A stretch of DNA of 6,747 nt from Armatimonadota bacterium (GTDB lineage Bacteria > Armatimonadota > Fimbriimonadia > Fimbriimonadales > ATM1). The stretch spans positions 1 through 6,747 of the forward strand of contig RFHN01000035.1 in the NCBI GenBank assembly GCA_003695835.1. Reading direction: 5' to 3'. Below the pieces are notes generated by a model, which worked only from the letters and a program-made list of their open reading frames with translations, ran no database searches and was not told the origin of the DNA. Below, piece by piece: positions 5,615 through 6,747 of this stretch (positions within the stretch are counted from its first letter, which is position 1; each line of letters opens with the position of its first letter). A program made the position numbers and the translations under genes.

Positions 5615-6388
5615 ATGAGACGTTGGACTTGGATGATCGTGACCGGAGCGGCCTTTCTGGCCGTCGGCTGCGCCAAATACGAACCGAACCGGCCGCAGCC
5701 GATCGGTGATCTGACGGCAGACCTGTTCGCCGAGTATGAGAAGAGTCGTGTCGAGCCGCCCCTTGCGGGCAACCCGACTCCGCTCAACCCGAATGCGCTG
5801 ACGGAGGCGGTCAACGCGGCCACGTTTTCGTCTCGGCGGAATCCCTTCGCCATGTTTTCCGAGGAGATGGCGTTTGAGACGGGCATCCGCTATCGGCTGA
5901 TCCTCTCCAAGATGCCGGGATACGCCCGAGAGTTTTCGCCTCCCGAGCCTGAACAGCCTGAGTCTCTGCGCCCGATCGAGCCGCAACCGTATCGAAGGTT
6001 GGCTGGCATTTACATGGGCGACACCGTCCAGGCGATCGTGGAAGTCGAGGGCGAGAATCAAACTTACATCGTCAGCCCGGGCGACCGCGTCGGCAATACG
6101 GAGTGGTTTGTCGAGTCCATTGATGGCGAGAAGATGGTGCTCCGTCGGTCGAGCAATCGTCGTCCGGACCGCGTGATCGTTTGGCTCGAGTCTCCGCCGT
6201 ATCGCCCCGGTTCGGGTGGTGGCGGAGTCGCCGGCGGCGGCCAGCCTTCGCCGGGCGGCGGCACCCAGCAGCCTGGAGGCAGGCGAGGCCCGGGTGTTGG
6301 CGGTGGCGCTTCTGGCGGTAGCGGTGGCGGTCCGGGCACCTTGGGTGAACCGGGCGTCGGCGGTGGCCGTGGAGGCCGAGGTGGGTAG
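5615..6388 (+). CDS. pilP: Type IV pilus lipoprotein PilP
   Basis: PilP is an inner-membrane lipoprotein that binds the PilN-PilO dimer and contacts the N-domains of PilQ. The 257-residue product begins with a short signal peptide, MRRWTWMIVTGAAFLAVGC, whose Cys19 would carry the lipid. The lipobox has Ala rather than the commoner Leu at -3. A disordered linker (20-72) precedes RRNPF (74-78), a motif of the R-R-x-P-F type found in PilP proteins. A beta-rich domain follows at about 125-193: YRRLAGIYMGDTVQAIVEV, then SPGDRVG, then strands ending in VIVWLES. This matches the PilP pattern of a strand, a bound-product strand and a G-D-x-V turn. Residues 198-257 are a Gly/Pro tail with PGGRRGP (220-226). 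I chose ATG 5615 because it gives the lipoprotein signal directly and has AGAGGA six bases upstream. An in-frame ATG at 5594 would add seven residues. Confidence 0.88.
   Translation: MRRWTWMIVTGAAFLAVGCAKYEPNRPQPIGDLTADLFAEYEKSRVEPPLAGNPTPLNPNALTEAVNAATFSSRRNPFAMFSEEMAFETGIRYRLILSKMPGYAREFSPPEPEQPESLRPIEPQPYRRLAGIYMGDTVQAIVEVEGENQTYIVSPGDRVGNTEWFVESIDGEKMVLRRSSNRRPDRVIVWLESPPYRPGSGGGGVAGGGQPSPGGGTQQPGGRRGPGVGGGASGGSGGGPGTLGEPGVGGGRGGRGG
6206..6385 (+). repeat. Gly-rich low-complexity tail of PilP
   Basis: The last 60 residues (198-257) are mostly Gly, with Pro, Arg, Ser and Ala, ending GGGRGGRGG. PGGRRGP is encoded at 6272-6292, matching the PilN tail in protein but not in codon choice. The tail follows the PilQ-contacting domain of PilP. 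Confidence 0.85.
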
Positions 6389-6426
6389 GAAGGTAACGAG
6401 TTTCGTCTTATGACGTTAAAATCTAT

Positions 6427-6434
6427 AGAGGTGA
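6427..6434 (+). promoter_or_regulatory. Ribosome binding site of pilQ
   Basis: AGAGGTGA lies seven bases before the ATG at 6442. The 53-bp gap after pilP is visibly richer in A and T than the genes. It contains a very small hairpin (CGTC-TTAT-GACG) but no convincing promoter or terminator, so pilQ is probably read from the operon transcript. Confidence 0.65.
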
Positions 6435-6441
6435 CGCAAAA

Positions 6442-6747
6442 ATGAAACGACACATCGCAGTCATGATTTCGGCATTGGCTCTTGGGGCCCTGGTCGTTGC
6501 GCCGGTCGCATCGGCTCAGGAGGATCCGAGCCAAAAGATCGTGCCACATCTGGAGCTCCAGCAAGCTGAGATTCGCGATGCCCTGAAGCTGCTTTTCGAA
6601 AGCGTGGGCATTCAGAACTACAGCATCGCAGCGGACGTTCAGGGCTTGGTTACGATCAAGGTTACGAACCTTCCGTTCGAGACGGTGCTCCGGAACATCC
6701 TGAACCAGGTCAACGCGACCTGGCGGGTTGAGGCCGGCGTGTACCAG
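6442..6747 (+). CDS. pilQ: Type IV pilus secretin PilQ, N-terminal part (3' end outside window)
   Basis: PilQ forms the outer-membrane ring through which the pilus passes. Only 102 codons are present, and the frame is open to the right edge. The first 25 residues are a Sec signal peptide: MKRH, a hydrophobic core rich in Ala, Leu and Val, and a VASA cleavage site before Gln26. From about residue 37 the sequence is a secretin/TonB short N-terminal (STN) type domain: LELQQAEIRDALKLLF, then a strand-helix unit with SIAADVQGLVTIKVTNLPF and a helix TVLRNILNQVNATWRV. This is the pattern seen at the start of PilQ-type secretins, in which the domain faces the periplasm. The position after pilP supports PilQ over a type II secretion secretin. 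AMIN domains, often found near the N-terminus of PilQ, do not appear before the STN domain. Confidence 0.92.
   Translation, partial: MKRHIAVMISALALGALVVAPVASAQEDPSQKIVPHLELQQAEIRDALKLLFESVGIQNYSIAADVQGLVTIKVTNLPFETVLRNILNQVNATWRVEAGVYQ

Noticed and set aside
4690..5886. 398-residue open frame on the minus strand over pilO and pilP
   Set aside because: It is in codon register with pilO and is a GC-driven shadow of it. The translated sequence is Arg-rich and shows no domain, while the plus strand encodes clear pilus proteins.

Overview
The window holds the start of a type IV pilus (T4P) assembly operon in the order pilM-pilN-pilO-pilP-pilQ, all on the + strand. It is preceded by the 3' part of one very large gene for a probable secreted, beta-rich protein of unknown function. 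The DNA is GC-rich with GC-ending codons. A PilQ secretin with a Sec signal peptide implies a diderm bacterium with an outer membrane. The order pilMNOPQ is shared by many phyla. The glycine-rich C-terminal tails and the large extracellular-looking neighbour would fit a less-studied lineage such as Armatimonadota (for example Fimbriimonadales), but that is a weak guess and the sequence alone does not prove it.

Layout. Bases 1-2623: an open frame entering from the left edge that encodes at least 873 residues of a modular beta-strand protein without a recognisable enzyme signature. Bases 2624-2758: a 135-bp gap with an orphan Shine-Dalgarno-like sequence, an imperfect hairpin and a good sigma-70-type promoter (TTGACA, 16 bp, GATAAC). 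This suggests that the pil operon has its own start of transcription. Bases 2759-3916: pilM, a cytoplasmic actin-like protein. 3929-4693: pilN. 4702-5583: pilO. 5615-6388: pilP, a predicted lipoprotein. 6442-6747: the first 102 codons of pilQ, cut by the right edge. Gaps within the operon are 12, 8, 31 and 53 bp, and the genes have readable ribosome binding sites.

How the genes work together (family knowledge). PilM sits in the cytoplasm and grips the N-terminal tail of PilN (the NLLP motif is present). PilN and PilO are bitopic inner-membrane proteins that pair through periplasmic coiled coils and ferredoxin-like domains. The lipoprotein PilP docks on PilNO and reaches to the PilQ secretin pore in the outer membrane. 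Together they form the alignment complex through which the pilus grows and retracts.

Most unusual points. PilN, PilO and PilP all end in long Gly/Pro-rich tails beyond their folded domains, and the PilN and PilP tails share the heptapeptide PGGRRGP written with different codons. PilM has His in place of the usual Asp in its second phosphate motif and carries an Ala-Pro linker. The upstream protein shows several repeat-like strand motifs and one EF-hand-like calcium loop. I see no tRNA, rRNA, CRISPR array or insertion sequence in the window.
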